In this document: piece by piece, positions 22,765 through 33,654 of the stretch
Layout: each line of letters opens with the position of its first letter
Position numbering within the stretch: the stretch's first letter is position 1
NCBI RefSeq assembly: GCF_002127325.2
Contig: NC_035448.2
Span: forward strand, 129,966,569 to 130,030,568
DNA: 64,000 bases
Reading direction: 5' to 3'
Source: Helianthus annuus
Lineage: Eukaryota > Streptophyta > Magnoliopsida > Asterales > Asteraceae
Translations under genes and position numbers: made by a program
Notes under the pieces: model-generated
Told to the model about the DNA's origin: nothing
What the model saw: the letters and a program-made list of their open reading frames with translations, nothing else
Databases searched by the model: none

Positions 22765-25425
22765 ATGCCCCATACGCGCTCGCAGGGACCGCCGCCGTTG
22801 CCGTTTGCACTCAGGTCTTCCTTCTCGTCATCTACGTTTGAGGTACGTGCTTCTAGCTCTACTTCATTTTCTGTGTCCACCCCCGTTTTCGGTTTCACAC
22901 CCAAGCCATCCCCATCACCATCCCGTTCCCGTTCGCCTAGTCCTCCCGCTATGGCGAATCGTACCGTTTACCAGCAGGCCACCACCGGCTTCGCCGGTGG
23001 TAATTCCCCCATCACCCTTCCGGATATCCCGAACGATCGGTCCTGGCAGATTCCATCATACATTATGACCGCCATTGCTAATTCATGCCAGTTCCACGGT
23101 CGGGATGACGAGGATGCCCCCGCGCATATCAATCGCATCACTCGTCTCTGCAGCACCTTCTCCATTGAGGGTGTTAGTCTTGATGCTAGATACCTCCAGG
23201 TTTTCCCATTCTCACTCGCTGGACGCGCGGCTGCGTGGTTCGATTCCCAGCTGGCTGGCACTTTTACTACTTGGGCACGTCTCCGCGATGCATTCTTAGC
23301 CAAGTATTTTCCGCCAGCAAAGGCGTCTCGCCTTCGTGACCAGATTCATTCTTTTCGCATGGAGCCAGATGAGCCATATCATCTAGCTTGGGAGCGTTTT
23401 CAGACCCTGCTATCCCGTTGCTCTCAGCACGGGTTATCTGATTGGGCTTTAGTAGAAAAATTTTATAATGGTCTTACTCCTGAGATTAGGGCTCGTTTCG
23501 ATACCTCGGCAGGAGGTCAGCTTATGGGTAAGAAAACAGTAGCAGAGTGTAACGATTTATTTGAGAGTTTTGCCCACTCCGAGATGGACTACAGCGCTAC
23601 CAGCAGGACTTCCATTCCTGTTCATACCACCTCGGCCGGTCGAGGGGTAAACCAAGTTAGCTTGGATTCATCGGTAGCTGCTGCAGTCGAGAGAGTGAAA
23701 GAGAGTTTGAGGCAGGAGTGGAGGCATGAGTTGAGTGAAATACAGAAAAAGGTTAATAGGTGTGAGGTTTGTCGTGGAGGGCATGATACTATAGAGTGTC
23801 CCACTCTCACTCTTGAGCAGGTGGAGTACATAGCTGACCAGTCTAGGGGTCCCTTCAATAATTCTAGTGGTTATCGTTCGGCTGGGAATCCTCCTGGATT
23901 TCCATCTGGTCAGTATCAGAGTAGAGGGCCGGGTATTTATACTAGTTCTAATTCGGGGCAGTTTAGTGGGTCAGGATCGGGTGGTCAGCCTGCGAGTGGG
24001 GGAGCGTCGGAGAGTAGTGTGAGTAGGCTAGAGGAGATGTTCGCCAGGTTTATGACTCAGCAGGAGGCGTTCATGAAAAATCAGGAGCAAATTAACAAAA
24101 ACAACGAGCTCCAGTTCAAGAATCAGCAAGCCGCCCTCCTCGATCTCCAGAGGTCAGTGGGCGGGCTTGCTAAGCAGTTACAGGAGCACCCACCGGGTCA
24201 GTTTTCGGGGAACACTTTCCCGAATCCTGCGAATCATTCGGTAAATGCTGTTACTACCCGTAGTGGGGTGAGTCTAGGAGAGGTTGTGAGAGAGAGTGTT
24301 CCTGTTGAGAGTGATGAGGAGGTCGATGAGGAGATTGAGTTGGAGGCCCCAGGCAAGGTGCAACATAGGCTAGACCCAGCAAGTACCGCACACGCCGAGG
24401 AGCCTCCCGTAGAGAAGAGAGTAGGAAAGCAGCCGGTTAGGGTTAGGTCACCGCGAGAGGTTGACATTTCTCGTCTTCCATTTCCCGCCCGAGCTAGGCA
24501 GCAGTCGTATGTTAGGGAGTATGAGAAGTTTCTTGAGATGTTCACCCAGCTGAAGGTGAACCTCCCGTTCATAGAGGCATTGAGATCGATGCCGAAATAC
24601 GCCAAGTTCCTTAAGGATTTCCTTAAGCGTAAGGATAGGATAGGTGAGAGTTCTAGTGGCCCATTGAGAGGAGAGTGCTCTTCAGTGACTTTAAATAAAC
24701 TCCCCGAAAAACTCACCGATCCGGGCGTATTTACGATCCCTTGTTTGTTTGGTAGTGGCGTGGAAAACCACGCATTGGCAGACTTAGGCGCTAGTATAAA
24801 TTTAATGCCATACTCATTTTACGAAAAACTAGGCCTTGGTGAGTTGAAGCCATCTCGTATGACCCTGTCGTTAGCGGATAAGTCGGTTAAGTATCCTAGG
24901 GGGGTCGTAGAAAATTTGTTGGTGAAAGTGGATAGGTTTGTCTTTCCGGCCGATTTCGTAGTGCTAGATATGGAGGCCGATGAGAAGGTTCCACTTATTT
25001 TTGGGCGCCCGTTTTTGAATACCGCCAAAGCGCTTATAGATGTTTTCTTAGGTACAATTACACTTAGAGCGGGCGACGAGTCAGTGGTTTTTGAGGTGAA
25101 TAAGATGAGAGGGTCGGGAGATCGAGTCAATGCGGTATTGGTAGTGGAAGAGAGTGACACAAGTGGGGGTAGTAAGGTTGAGAGTGGTCCGAATTTAGAA
25201 AATGTGCTAAAACCCAAGTGTGGGGACCCACCCGATAGGCGATTAGAGTGGATAGAGGAGAGATTGTTTAGGTTGGAATCAAGGTTCGAACCGCCGAGTG
25301 GAGAGTCGAGAGTTTGGGGAAGCTACGTGGAAGCTAAGGATATTACGGGTGCTTTTAACGATAGTAGTGCTACGGCCCGTACGAGTCGATTTGGAGGTGA
25401 GCTCCGCCTATTTGATCCTCCGTAA
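22765..25425 (+). CDS. Gag-aspartic protease polyprotein of the gag-only element
   Basis: Intact ORF of 886 codons. I chose the ATG at 22765 (MPHTRSQG); the nine bases upstream lack an ATG and look like a 3' splice site (TTTTTGCAG). A Ser/Pro/Arg-rich N-terminus (1-65) is followed by the retrotransposon gag domain at about 105-270 (CQFHGRDDEDAPAHIN, GRAAAWFDSQLAGTF). A zinc-knuckle variant CEVCRGGHDTIEC lies at about 333-345, a Gln-rich probable coiled coil at 428-475 and an acidic segment at about 515-535. An aspartic protease starts around 660 with the motif DLGAS at 673, the form usual in Athila/Tat, and includes FGRPFLNTAKALID. Gag packages the RNA and protease matures the particle. It probably needs RT and integrase from a related autonomous element. 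Confidence 0.9.
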   Translation: MPHTRSQGPPPLPFALRSSFSSSTFEVRASSSTSFSVSTPVFGFTPKPSPSPSRSRSPSPPAMANRTVYQQATTGFAGGNSPITLPDIPNDRSWQIPSYIMTAIANSCQFHGRDDEDAPAHINRITRLCSTFSIEGVSLDARYLQVFPFSLAGRAAAWFDSQLAGTFTTWARLRDAFLAKYFPPAKASRLRDQIHSFRMEPDEPYHLAWERFQTLLSRCSQHGLSDWALVEKFYNGLTPEIRARFDTSAGGQLMGKKTVAECNDLFESFAHSEMDYSATSRTSIPVHTTSAGRGVNQVSLDSSVAAAVERVKESLRQEWRHELSEIQKKVNRCEVCRGGHDTIECPTLTLEQVEYIADQSRGPFNNSSGYRSAGNPPGFPSGQYQSRGPGIYTSSNSGQFSGSGSGGQPASGGASESSVSRLEEMFARFMTQQEAFMKNQEQINKNNELQFKNQQAALLDLQRSVGGLAKQLQEHPPGQFSGNTFPNPANHSVNAVTTRSGVSLGEVVRESVPVESDEEVDEEIELEAPGKVQHRLDPASTAHAEEPPVEKRVGKQPVRVRSPREVDISRLPFPARARQQSYVREYEKFLEMFTQLKVNLPFIEALRSMPKYAKFLKDFLKRKDRIGESSSGPLRGECSSVTLNKLPEKLTDPGVFTIPCLFGSGVENHALADLGASINLMPYSFYEKLGLGELKPSRMTLSLADKSVKYPRGVVENLLVKVDRFVFPADFVVLDMEADEKVPLIFGRPFLNTAKALIDVFLGTITLRAGDESVVFEVNKMRGSGDRVNAVLVVEESDTSGGSKVESGPNLENVLKPKCGDPPDRRLEWIEERLFRLESRFEPPSGESRVWGSYVEAKDITGAFNDSSATARTSRFGGELRLFDPP

Positions 25426-27275
25426 TTTTGTGGACAGTTGGGGTTAGTTGTAGAGTTTGTATAGTGAGTCGTTGTCCGTGTCGTGTCGCTAGTTTAGGTG
25501 TCTTCGCGTCATGTGTCGTTATTTGTGTTTTTGTGTCTGTTTTGTGTTTTGTCTAGTGTTTTGCAGGTTGCATCACCTTTGCGTGGCCGAGAACGACACC
25601 CGAGCAGCATCACAGGTTCATTCATTTTCCGCTTTTAGTTGCAAACATCTATTTTCAAAAGACACCCGAGCAAGAAAAAGTTCAAAACCACGGGAGAAGG
25701 CTATGAGAAGGACACCTGGGATAGTGTTTCAGTGGCTCTTGCCAGGTAAGTTCAAATTTTTGTGTTCTAACCCGTTAAAAATTCTAAAATCATTTTATAA
25801 TTCCACTACAAAATTTTTAAATGTTTATGAGAAACGGGTGGAATTAAATGGGTTAGATCAGGTTCAAGTCAAGGAAAAGCCTCCTGATTAAATTCAAGTG
25901 TGGGGAGGTTTTGTAGAGTTTGTATCGAGTTGTAGTTTTTGTATAATGAGTCTTAGTAGTTTTTGAGTCGTTTTTTTTTAGAGTCGGTACTGCTTTGGGT
26001 TTGCTTTGTTTTTGTTTGTGCAGGTTTGGATTGTACCACCCGTACTCAATCTCCATTCGGGTGATTTCGGAGCTGCCATATTGATACAACCCAAGCAGAC
26101 TAGGCAACGATCGTGAAGGAAATGCTATACGATCGTTCGTTGGATTCAAGACTTGTACAGCTGGCACTGACTTTTGTCCTAACCAGCTAAGTCTTTTCCA
26201 ACTCTCTCTGTATTTTATTTCTTTCTTATTTTTTTTTTAGTTTCCGTCTCTGCATTAGGGACAATGCAAATCTCAAGTGTGGGGATGGGTAACTGCTTTT
26301 TAGGTTAGTTTGAGTCATAAAAAAAAATTTGAAAAATACAAAAAAATTAAAAAATCCAAAAAAAAATGAAAAAAATCAGAAAATGTCTTTTGGAATAAGA
26401 AATTTGCAAAATAAAAATGGAAAATGATTGAAAAGTTGGATTTTTGCTCGGGTTCAAATAATAATAATATGAGATAATTTAATTGAGCTTGTGTCTAGTT
26501 TGGGATATGCGGGTAGGCTCGATTCGGTTTTGGGTTCCTTTGATCTTAATACATCTAAATGTCGGTCTACTAGTGGGTTCTCATCTAGGGAAAGTGGGGA
26601 AATTGAAACTGTCAATAATAACATAAGGGGCACCGTTATAAGTTAAAACCGTTAGAGTTTGTGATCATGAAAAAAATAATAAATAAATAAGCGAGCTAGA
26701 AACTAAATGAAAGTAGCCATTCTATGTAATCTGTGGTTGGGGATAGCGACTCTACAGCCGGAATACCGCTAGAATGTGTGAAATCGACCTTGCAAAATAA
26801 AAAGTACCGAGGCCTATGTAATCTGTGGTTGGGGATAGCGACTCTACAGCCGGAATACCTCTAGGATTAGGGAAAGCAACGTCTACGCTCGTAAATGAAA
26901 AAAAAAAGAAAAAAAAATGAAAAAAAAAATGGAAAAATAGATTTGATTTTAAACTCTCTTGATCTTGGTATAAGGCGGTTAGGAAATAACCCAGTGGTGG
27001 TTCCTTTTGTCCTATAAGCTTGAGGGGGGAGTAGGTGGACTTGCAATTCGTAGCGTGAGACCCTAGGTGGATTGACCGAACTTGAACCTAAATTGCATGA
27101 TAAGGGCTTGAAACCGGGTTGGGTTTAAGAGGATCATTATACTTGCAATCGCGGCTAACACGAGTATCGATTTAATAAAATAATCTAAGCTTTTGTCCCG
27201 ATCGACTATCTTGACTATGATTCCGTTTGCATTATTCTTTTTCGAGGACGAAAAAAGGTTAAGTGTGGGGATATT
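25426..27275 (+). other. Non-coding 3' region of the gag-only element, with repeated PPT-like motifs
   Basis: No pol domain is present in any frame. The 11-mer AAGTGTGGGGA occurs at 25896, 26275 and 27261, and also in the end of the gag ORF at 25216; the last copy is the polypurine tract next to the 3' LTR. A 46-50 base phrase (26722-26771) is repeated at 26814-26863. Homopolymer A runs are frequent at 26320-26400 and 26900-26940. Confidence 0.75.
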
Positions 27276-29121
27276 TGATGTGGGGTAAAATACACATATT
27301 TGTCCCGTGTAAATTGTATAATTATTGTATAGTTATTTATTCTTTTTAGTTAGTTTTTATTATTATATTATATTCTTTTGTGTTTTGGCAGGTCCTGGTG
27401 CGAATGGAGCAAAAACGAGTAATATGAAAATGACCAGCCAGTTGGGCAGAGTAGGATGCCAGAGACTGAATTAAAATTGCCGCCATTTTTCGTGATTGGG
27501 TCGAGGCCACTTATCTCTATTTTATAAACTCAAGGGACTAAAGTGCAAAATGTTGAAAGCTATTTAAAAATAGGTTACCAAAGATGAGGGGCTATTCTTG
27601 CAATATGCTGAAAAGATGAAATTAATTCCAATCATAAAAGAATCCTTGTTGACCGAATCTGAAGAGTTTGACTGCCATCTATTTTATTTCTTTGAATTGG
27701 ATTTCTACAATAACATGATGCCTGGCCCAACATCAATTTTGTGATCGCAAAAAGAAGCCCAACTTCGTGAAGATGGTCCATTGCGAGACATGAATGGCCC
27801 AGCAGAAAAGAATATTTGGGGGACTTTGGTGGACGAATAAAAAGAAGCACAAGACATTAACTGTTGACGACAACTGGAGACGGCAGAAGGAGGGAGAGCC
27901 GCACGAGGATCGACTGGACGTTTGTGAGAGTACCTTTTGCAAGAGAACACGGCTGGGGAATAATTCGATCGAAGTGGAAGCATAGAGATCAAGGATTAAC
28001 GGGTTCTGACTTCCTGGTTTTTCTTGTTATCTATTTTTATTGTTTGACATCGATGAATTCTTGTTCTAGACTTTGTGTAATTGTTTTTAAGACCATGTTT
28101 TCTGGCTAAAACTCATAAACTACCTAGGCGATGATTATGGCATGACAAAGATTGGGTTTTTATATGATTATTGATGTGGTTGTGATTTTTCTTGCATTGT
28201 AAACACTATGTTAGTTTATCTTGGTGCGTTTGTGTGCTTGTGATTTCTTACTTATTGTTTATTTGTTCCATTCAATTCTTGGTGACGGTCTTTATCACGT
28301 AATAGAGTTGAATTAGGGTTTTTGACTTAGGTGAGTGTCTATATCACATAATAGGTCATTAATTCTTTAGGGTGAAAATCTAGTAAGTAACCTTAGGAAC
28401 AATATTCGGTCATTAATTAAAATCAAGTGTGCTGCTAGACTCGTCGCGGAAAGGCTCGAGGATATTGGTAGGTCTAGGAGTAGTTAAAAGGAATTAACTG
28501 CCCATTGTCTATCAAACCAAGATTAAACCCATAGTTGCTTTAGACGTTCGCGCGGCAAAGTAGAGCGTCTTACATAAGCACTTTCAAGAAACTAGAGGAC
28601 GGACAAGAAATCTAGAAAACCGGTAGTTTAACAACCTCTAGGGAATCTTAGTGTGCTCTTGAGAGGGATTAGGGGTCCTTAGATTTCCCTAGAGGTGAGA
28701 ATTTCAAGATCCCGGTTTCACACCACATCATTATCATTTAGGAATCCATTCCGAGTTTAGCCTGCGTCTAGCCTAGGTAGTCTTCACTCTCACTGATCAG
28801 ACCCTTTGCTTGTGTTCGTGTCTAGCTTGCTAGTATTATTTTATTATTTTATTTAGGATTTTTAGAAACCCCCCCCCCCCCAAATTAATAAACAAATTAG
28901 TATGTCGTGTCAGTCCGAGTCTAGATAGAGTCGTAGCGTAGTCAATAGAGTCTCGTGGGTTCGATACTCGGACTTACTTTAGCTTTACTACATTCGATCG
29001 GTACACTTGCCGATTGTGTGTTTAGGGTTTAGGTCGAGTCTTAGTTTATAAATTTAAAGCTTAGAGAGTCTAGAATTAGGGTATTTTAGTTAGTTTATTT
29101 TGACCCACTTTCAGCACATCA
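27276..29121 (+). repeat. 3' LTR of the gag-only element
   Basis: 1846 bases, essentially identical to the 5' LTR. It is preceded by the purine tract AAGTGTGGGGATATT and followed by the target duplication AGCAT. Confidence 0.93.
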
Positions 29122-29126
29122 AGCAT

Positions 29127-30255
29127 AAAGAATGTTGGCGTATTGACATGATTCACAGGTTATGTGTTTTAAGTGGACGTTGAAAAGAGTAGTAAAAGAC
29201 TAAAAGGCTAGTAGGCTACTAACGTTTTGTGCATTTCATTAATTTTGCCATGTTAATAAAAAAAGAAAGGGTGACCATGTATCGAGATTAAGACATTTGC
29301 CTTTCTCAATCAATTATAATAATGGTATAGGTAGTTTGTAATCAAGTACAATACGAAGAGCATGGAAACGTCTGTTTGAGTTGCATAAAATGTTGATAAA
29401 GAGTATTTTACATAAGGCCAAAAAGATCATAATGGTTAGAGATGGGATATTGACTTAGAATTTAGACCATGAAGGGGTAAAATAAATGAAGGCACAAGGA
29501 AATAAAGGAGGTCTTTGTTGTTAGTGTTTCCTTATGTAAATGGAGCCTTGGCTTATACACGTGGAGGTATGCCAAGATATGGTGAATGAAACCTATATGT
29601 TGTTCATCAGAATTGTGATAAGATTGATGCTCAAGCAATCATTTTATGTTACATGGATAATATGCTAAGGTCTATGGTTTTGGGTAGAGGATGTATTGGA
29701 GCTATAATTGGCAATCAACATTGTGAACCTTGGTAACACTAAAGAAATAGAATCTAGAGAGCCCATAACCTATATATCGGGAGTGTTAGCTTTCGCAATC
29801 AAGTCAGATTGCTTAAAGATATATACACTTGAATCTTTTGAAATTGAAAGGACGTGCGTTTATACATACATTGAAGACACTTTATCGAAGTGGTTTGTTA
29901 TACACATTATGAATGGCTTGTTATGTTGTAAGGTTAAGTTGCTTTATTTAATTTCATAATAGGTATAGTTTTGTATAAAGAGACGTGCTTACCGACTCTC
30001 AACACATGCATCATGTTTAGTAGAAATTCATTATCATTTCCCTCGTAGCCGCGATGATAGGGCATTATGGTGTTTAAGCGAATGGGCAAATCGAGAAACA
30101 AAAGGACATGCATAACCACAGTTCTTCAGTGTGACACATAAGCTCAAGGGTCAGACAAATTTGTCATGATTTTACAAGGTACACTATTAACATTATTGTA
30201 TAGTATTTTAACTTTTATTTGTAACTTATTTAATCCCTAATTTACAGCAACAAAC
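29127..30255. other. Unassigned sequence, right half
   Basis: This continues the sequence interrupted at 20728. No gene, RNA or element ends were recognised. A short open frame at 29708-29959 has no recognisable protein features. Confidence 0.4.
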
Positions 30256-30256
30256 T

Positions 30257-30539
30257 TATAAAAGACACATTAATATCTTTTTTTCCATATTAAACGATTG
30301 GGATTTGGGAGTTGGATTACAAGTACATTAATTTGTGTTTAGGGGTGAGCATAATTAGGGTCGGATCGAAAAAAACCGAGTACCAAACCGATTTACAAAA
30401 GACACATTAATACTTTATCTTTTTTCTTCTCTACCTTAAATGATTGGGATTTAGGAGTTGGATTACAAGTAAATTAATTTGGTTTATGGGTGAGCATAAT
30501 TAGGGTCGGACCGAAAAAAAATCAAGTACCAAAACGATG
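30257..30539. repeat. Direct tandem duplication, unit about 140 bp
   Basis: Two diverged copies (about 30257-30393 and 30394-30539) share AAAAGACACATTAATA, GATTGGGATTT, GGAGTTGGATTACAAGTA and GGTGAGCATAATTAGGGTCG in the same order. There is no coding potential. Confidence 0.75.
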
Positions 30540-30714
30540 AAATACTGGAACCGACCCAATAGGAAGTATATGGGTTAGTTACTCGTGTCTGTTTTTTTCC
30601 TGAATTGGAACCCGAGTTCCAAACTTGCTAGACCGAATAACAAGTTGCAATATTGATTGGGCTAGGGCCCATTGGCATTTTTTTAAACCTAATTATTTTT
30701 CAAATGACAAAGAA

Positions 30715-30965
30715 TCTTATGTGTAAACCCACTCTTCTCGGGGCTATGTCTAAGGTCGACTCCTCATCCGTCGTGAGACCGTACCCCCTGATGCACGGGA
30801 ACCGAATGAAATCCATAAACCCTCACCCCCATTAGGTTCGAACTTGGGATTAAAGCTCAGATTCGTTCCTTCACCCAGATGTCGGTCGAAAGTGTCCTAA
30901 GCGAGAATCGAACCTACATCTCCACTAGGGAGTACAAGCCTCTTTTACCAGTGGACCTAACTAAC
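30715..30965 (-). mobile_element. tRNA-derived SINE, minus strand
   Basis: The minus strand begins near 30965 with TTAGGTCCACTGGTAAAAG (A box region), has the B box GGTTCGATTCTC at 30913-30902 and continues into a unique body with TTCGAACCTAATGGGG. The 3' boundary is approximate. No target duplication was confirmed. Confidence 0.5.
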
Positions 30966-31309
30966 TACATATAAGCCGATTTTTAAATTTATTCCTTAAA
31001 ATTCGGCCTAATTTGGTTCGTGGAATGCACTAACGAAAACTAACAATATCAACATAAGGATTAAATTTAAAAAAACAGGACATTCTTGTCATTAAGCAAA
31101 CATCAAGGACCACTTATGTAAATCCGTCGATGTAGTTGGGGAAGATAAAGAGGGTCAGTTCCTTCTTCCCAAGGGCTGAATCCGAAATCAACCATCGTAT
31201 CGTTGTTGTGTGCGAATCCGAAATCGAAATCAAGATCAAGTAATCAATCAAGTATCAATCAATCAAGCAAGCAAAAGGAGAAGGGTAAGTGAAGCATCCC
31301 GTCGTAGCC
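30966..31309 (+). promoter_or_regulatory. Upstream region and probable 5' UTR of NHX copy 2
   Basis: About 340 bases before the NHX ATG without other genes. The last 80 bases are rich in AATCAAG repeats, typical of a plant 5' UTR, and end in GCCATGG around the start codon, a favourable context. No clear TATA box was assigned. Confidence 0.4.
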
Positions 31310-33654
31310 ATGGACGAGCTGCAAATATCTCCTGCAGATCCGCATGGCGCCAGTCCAGGTAAGGATCAACAAGCGGCAGGTGTTGGCATTCTTCTTCAAA
31401 TTATGATGCTCGTCCTCTCCTTCATCCTTGGCCATGTCTTACGCCGTCACAGATTCTATTATCTTCCTGAAGCTAGCGCATCCTTACTCATCGGTAATTA
31501 ATTCATTCATACTTCTTTCATCCAATTTTTTTTAGTAAACTGTTGGTGATGTACTTCTGTTTCGGTGATTCCGTTGCGTTCTATGCATATTTCGACATTT
31601 TAGATGTGATTTTGTACAGTATACTTTTTAGTCTGCACAATAATCTCTGTGATGATGATGATTTCATTTATATTTCGAACTCCATTGATCGATAATTGAT
31701 GCTCATTTGATTTCTGTTTTTCGTAAATTGTTGTTGATGTAGTTCAATTTCGTTGCATGTTTTACTGTTTTAGATGTGATTTGTTACACACTTTGAGTAT
31801 AAGGGTGGCTGGGGCACTTCATAGGTAGGAGTATGCGGGTAAGGTACCCGCACGGTAACACCGCTGCCACCCCCTAGGGTAGGCCATGCGAATTTCGGTT
31901 ACCGGTTTACCTACCCGCGCTAGAAAGTGTAAAGGTTTGAGGTTGGGGTGTTTAAGGTTGTGTGAGTGGTGGGTGGAGTAAAAGAGTGGGGTCCATGGTT
32001 CTAGGGTACTTGTGGGTAGGTGTCGCCAGTGTTTTGTGTACCTTGGGTGTAGAACTGATATGGCAATGCGGGATTATTCGAGGCTAGGGTAGTACCCTTG
32101 AGTGCCCCTTCCTCCCTAATTTTAGTCTGCATAGTAATTTTGTTTAAAAGTTCAACTCTATTGATCGGTAATCGATGCTCATTTGATCTAATTTTCTCGT
32201 AAATTGTTGTTGCTGTAATTCAGTTTTGTTGATTCCGTTTCGTTTTCTGGATGTTTCGCCATTTTATATTTTATTTATTACATACTTTGAGTATAGTTTC
32301 AGTCTGCGTTGTAATCTATTGACTTTTGAGTTAACGTTATTTTTTCGCAGGATTAATCGTCAGTGGACTTGCGAATGTTTCAAACACCGAAACTAGTATG
32401 AGGTTGTTGAATGAATTTAGTTATGGTTTTAAGCTTCATGAACCCTAGTTTATTGAAGATACTAACGCTAACTGGTGCAATTGATTTTTCTACTGTAGGG
32501 CCTGGTTCAATTTTCATGAAGAGTTCCTCTTCCTCTTTTTGTTGCCTCCAATCATATTATATCCTTGCTCAGTCTGTTTAGTCATTTTTTGTTCCTTATT
32601 ATATTTCTTTTTGACTAATCTGGTGGAAGGTGTTGCCCAATTGTTTTTCTTGACTATTTGTTTGTACCCAATCAGGATTCAGTTTAGCGCCTGTAAGTTA
32701 CCGTCACTCTTGATCACATTTGGTTATGATATTACGGATGTTAACTGTTGTTTTTTTTCTTCAGAAACCATTCTTTTTGAACTTTGGAGCCATAGTGACA
32801 TTATTTTGGGAACATTTATTGCTTTAGTTTTTACAGGTCTTTTAGTGGGAGTGTTACTTCTACAAGTAAATTAATTTCAGTGTATGTGTGTGTATTAAGA
32901 GAAGAGAGGCATTTTTATCTTTCTATTAAATGCCTCAACAAATTCAGACAGCTTCACATGTGATGTTACAGGTACCTTGGTGGTGTAATGTACCTCATGT
33001 ACAGGCTTCCATTGGTTGAGTGTTTGATGTTTGGTGCCCTTATTTCAACAACAGATCCTGTCACCGTTCTCTCCATTTTTCATGTTTGAAATGGTCTAAA
33101 GTGAAGTCCTTTATGCTATACGAGTGTTCAGATGCTTTAGAAGGGTGGTGATTTGCGTGCTCAATCCTAGGGACTCTAAAACGAATTAGATATATATTTT
33201 TTCTGTATTAAGATATTATGTATTAGTAATAGAGGACAAGTTAGCTCATGCTTTTTAAATATATACAACAAATACACAATCAAACGCTAAAAATCTGATT
33301 TTTATCATGTCATCACTTAGAGGGCCTGAGTGGACAAATGATTTTGCAGATATATATCACCAAACACTTCTTAAATTGTTTACTATCTGCTTTTAGAATT
33401 TGTTCACTTTGTAGTTCATTCTTGGGATTCAACTGCCATTTGGTCACTAAATACCTGAAAAAGAAACGATTATTCTAACTTATTAGCCACTTTGTGATCT
33501 TTCCGTCATAATGCTTCTCATGTACCATCAAGCAAGCAAGTGCATTTAAATGGTATCAGATCTGTTTCTAACATGGTATTTAATAACGCAGGTCTTGCTT
33601 ATTGGTGGCTCAACAGGTACTATGCTTGAAGCTTTACATGTTGTAGGAGATACA
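31310..33654 (+). pseudogene. NHX: NHX5/NHX6-type Na+/H+ antiporter, pseudogene copy 2 (5' part)
   Basis: Exon 1 31310-31493 starts [13 protein letters not shown] and ends in a membrane segment ([19 protein letters not shown]). Exon 2 is 32351-32402 (GLIVSGLANVSNTETS). Exon 3 starts at 32499 (AWFNFHEEFLFLFLLPPII) and has a damaged end and donor. Exon 4 is a 17-base microexon at 32676-32692 (SGFSLAP across its joins). Exon 5 starts at 32765 (KPFFLNFGAIVT) and carries a small deletion near 32801 that shifts the frame before LGTFIALVFTGLLVG. The [11 protein letters not shown] exon follows at about 32972-33083, with its donor CAG changed to CAT. After an intron comes the LLIGGSTG exon (from 33592), cut at 33654 by element W. 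The middle exons are absent, as in copy 1. Compared with 1-713, I count about 14 differences in 655 bases. Confidence 0.87.
31803..32116. mobile_element. PIF/Harbinger-type MITE in NHX intron 1
   Basis: A 314-bp element flanked by TAA on both sides (31800-31802 and 32117-32119), the 3-bp duplication typical of PIF/Harbinger. The ends GGGTGGCTGGGGCACTT and (reverse complement) GGGAGGAAGGGGCACTC are imperfect inverted repeats. It has no coding capacity. Confidence 0.72.

Larger units (their letters stand above)
20729..29121 (+). mobile_element. Young Athila/Tat-like LTR retrotransposon encoding only gag-protease
   Basis: 8.4 kb long, with LTRs of 1.84 kb whose termini TGATGTG...CACATCA are perfect inverted repeats. 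The LTRs differ, as far as I can see, at one substitution (20950 region, T against C) and in the length of one C run. The primer site matches the Asp-tRNA type used by Athila/Tat elements. One intact 886-codon gag-protease ORF is present; RT, RNase H and integrase are absent, and 1.8 kb of non-coding sequence fills their place. This is the architecture described as TR-GAG (non-autonomous, gag only), which must borrow polymerase and integrase. Confidence 0.9.

Noticed and set aside
25511..25891. 126-codon open frame after gag-protease
   Set aside because: It has no recognisable domain and is not in a pol position; the region is better explained as non-coding 3' sequence of the gag-only element.
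29708..29959. 83-codon open frame
   Set aside because: AT-rich, no family features and no splice or promoter context.
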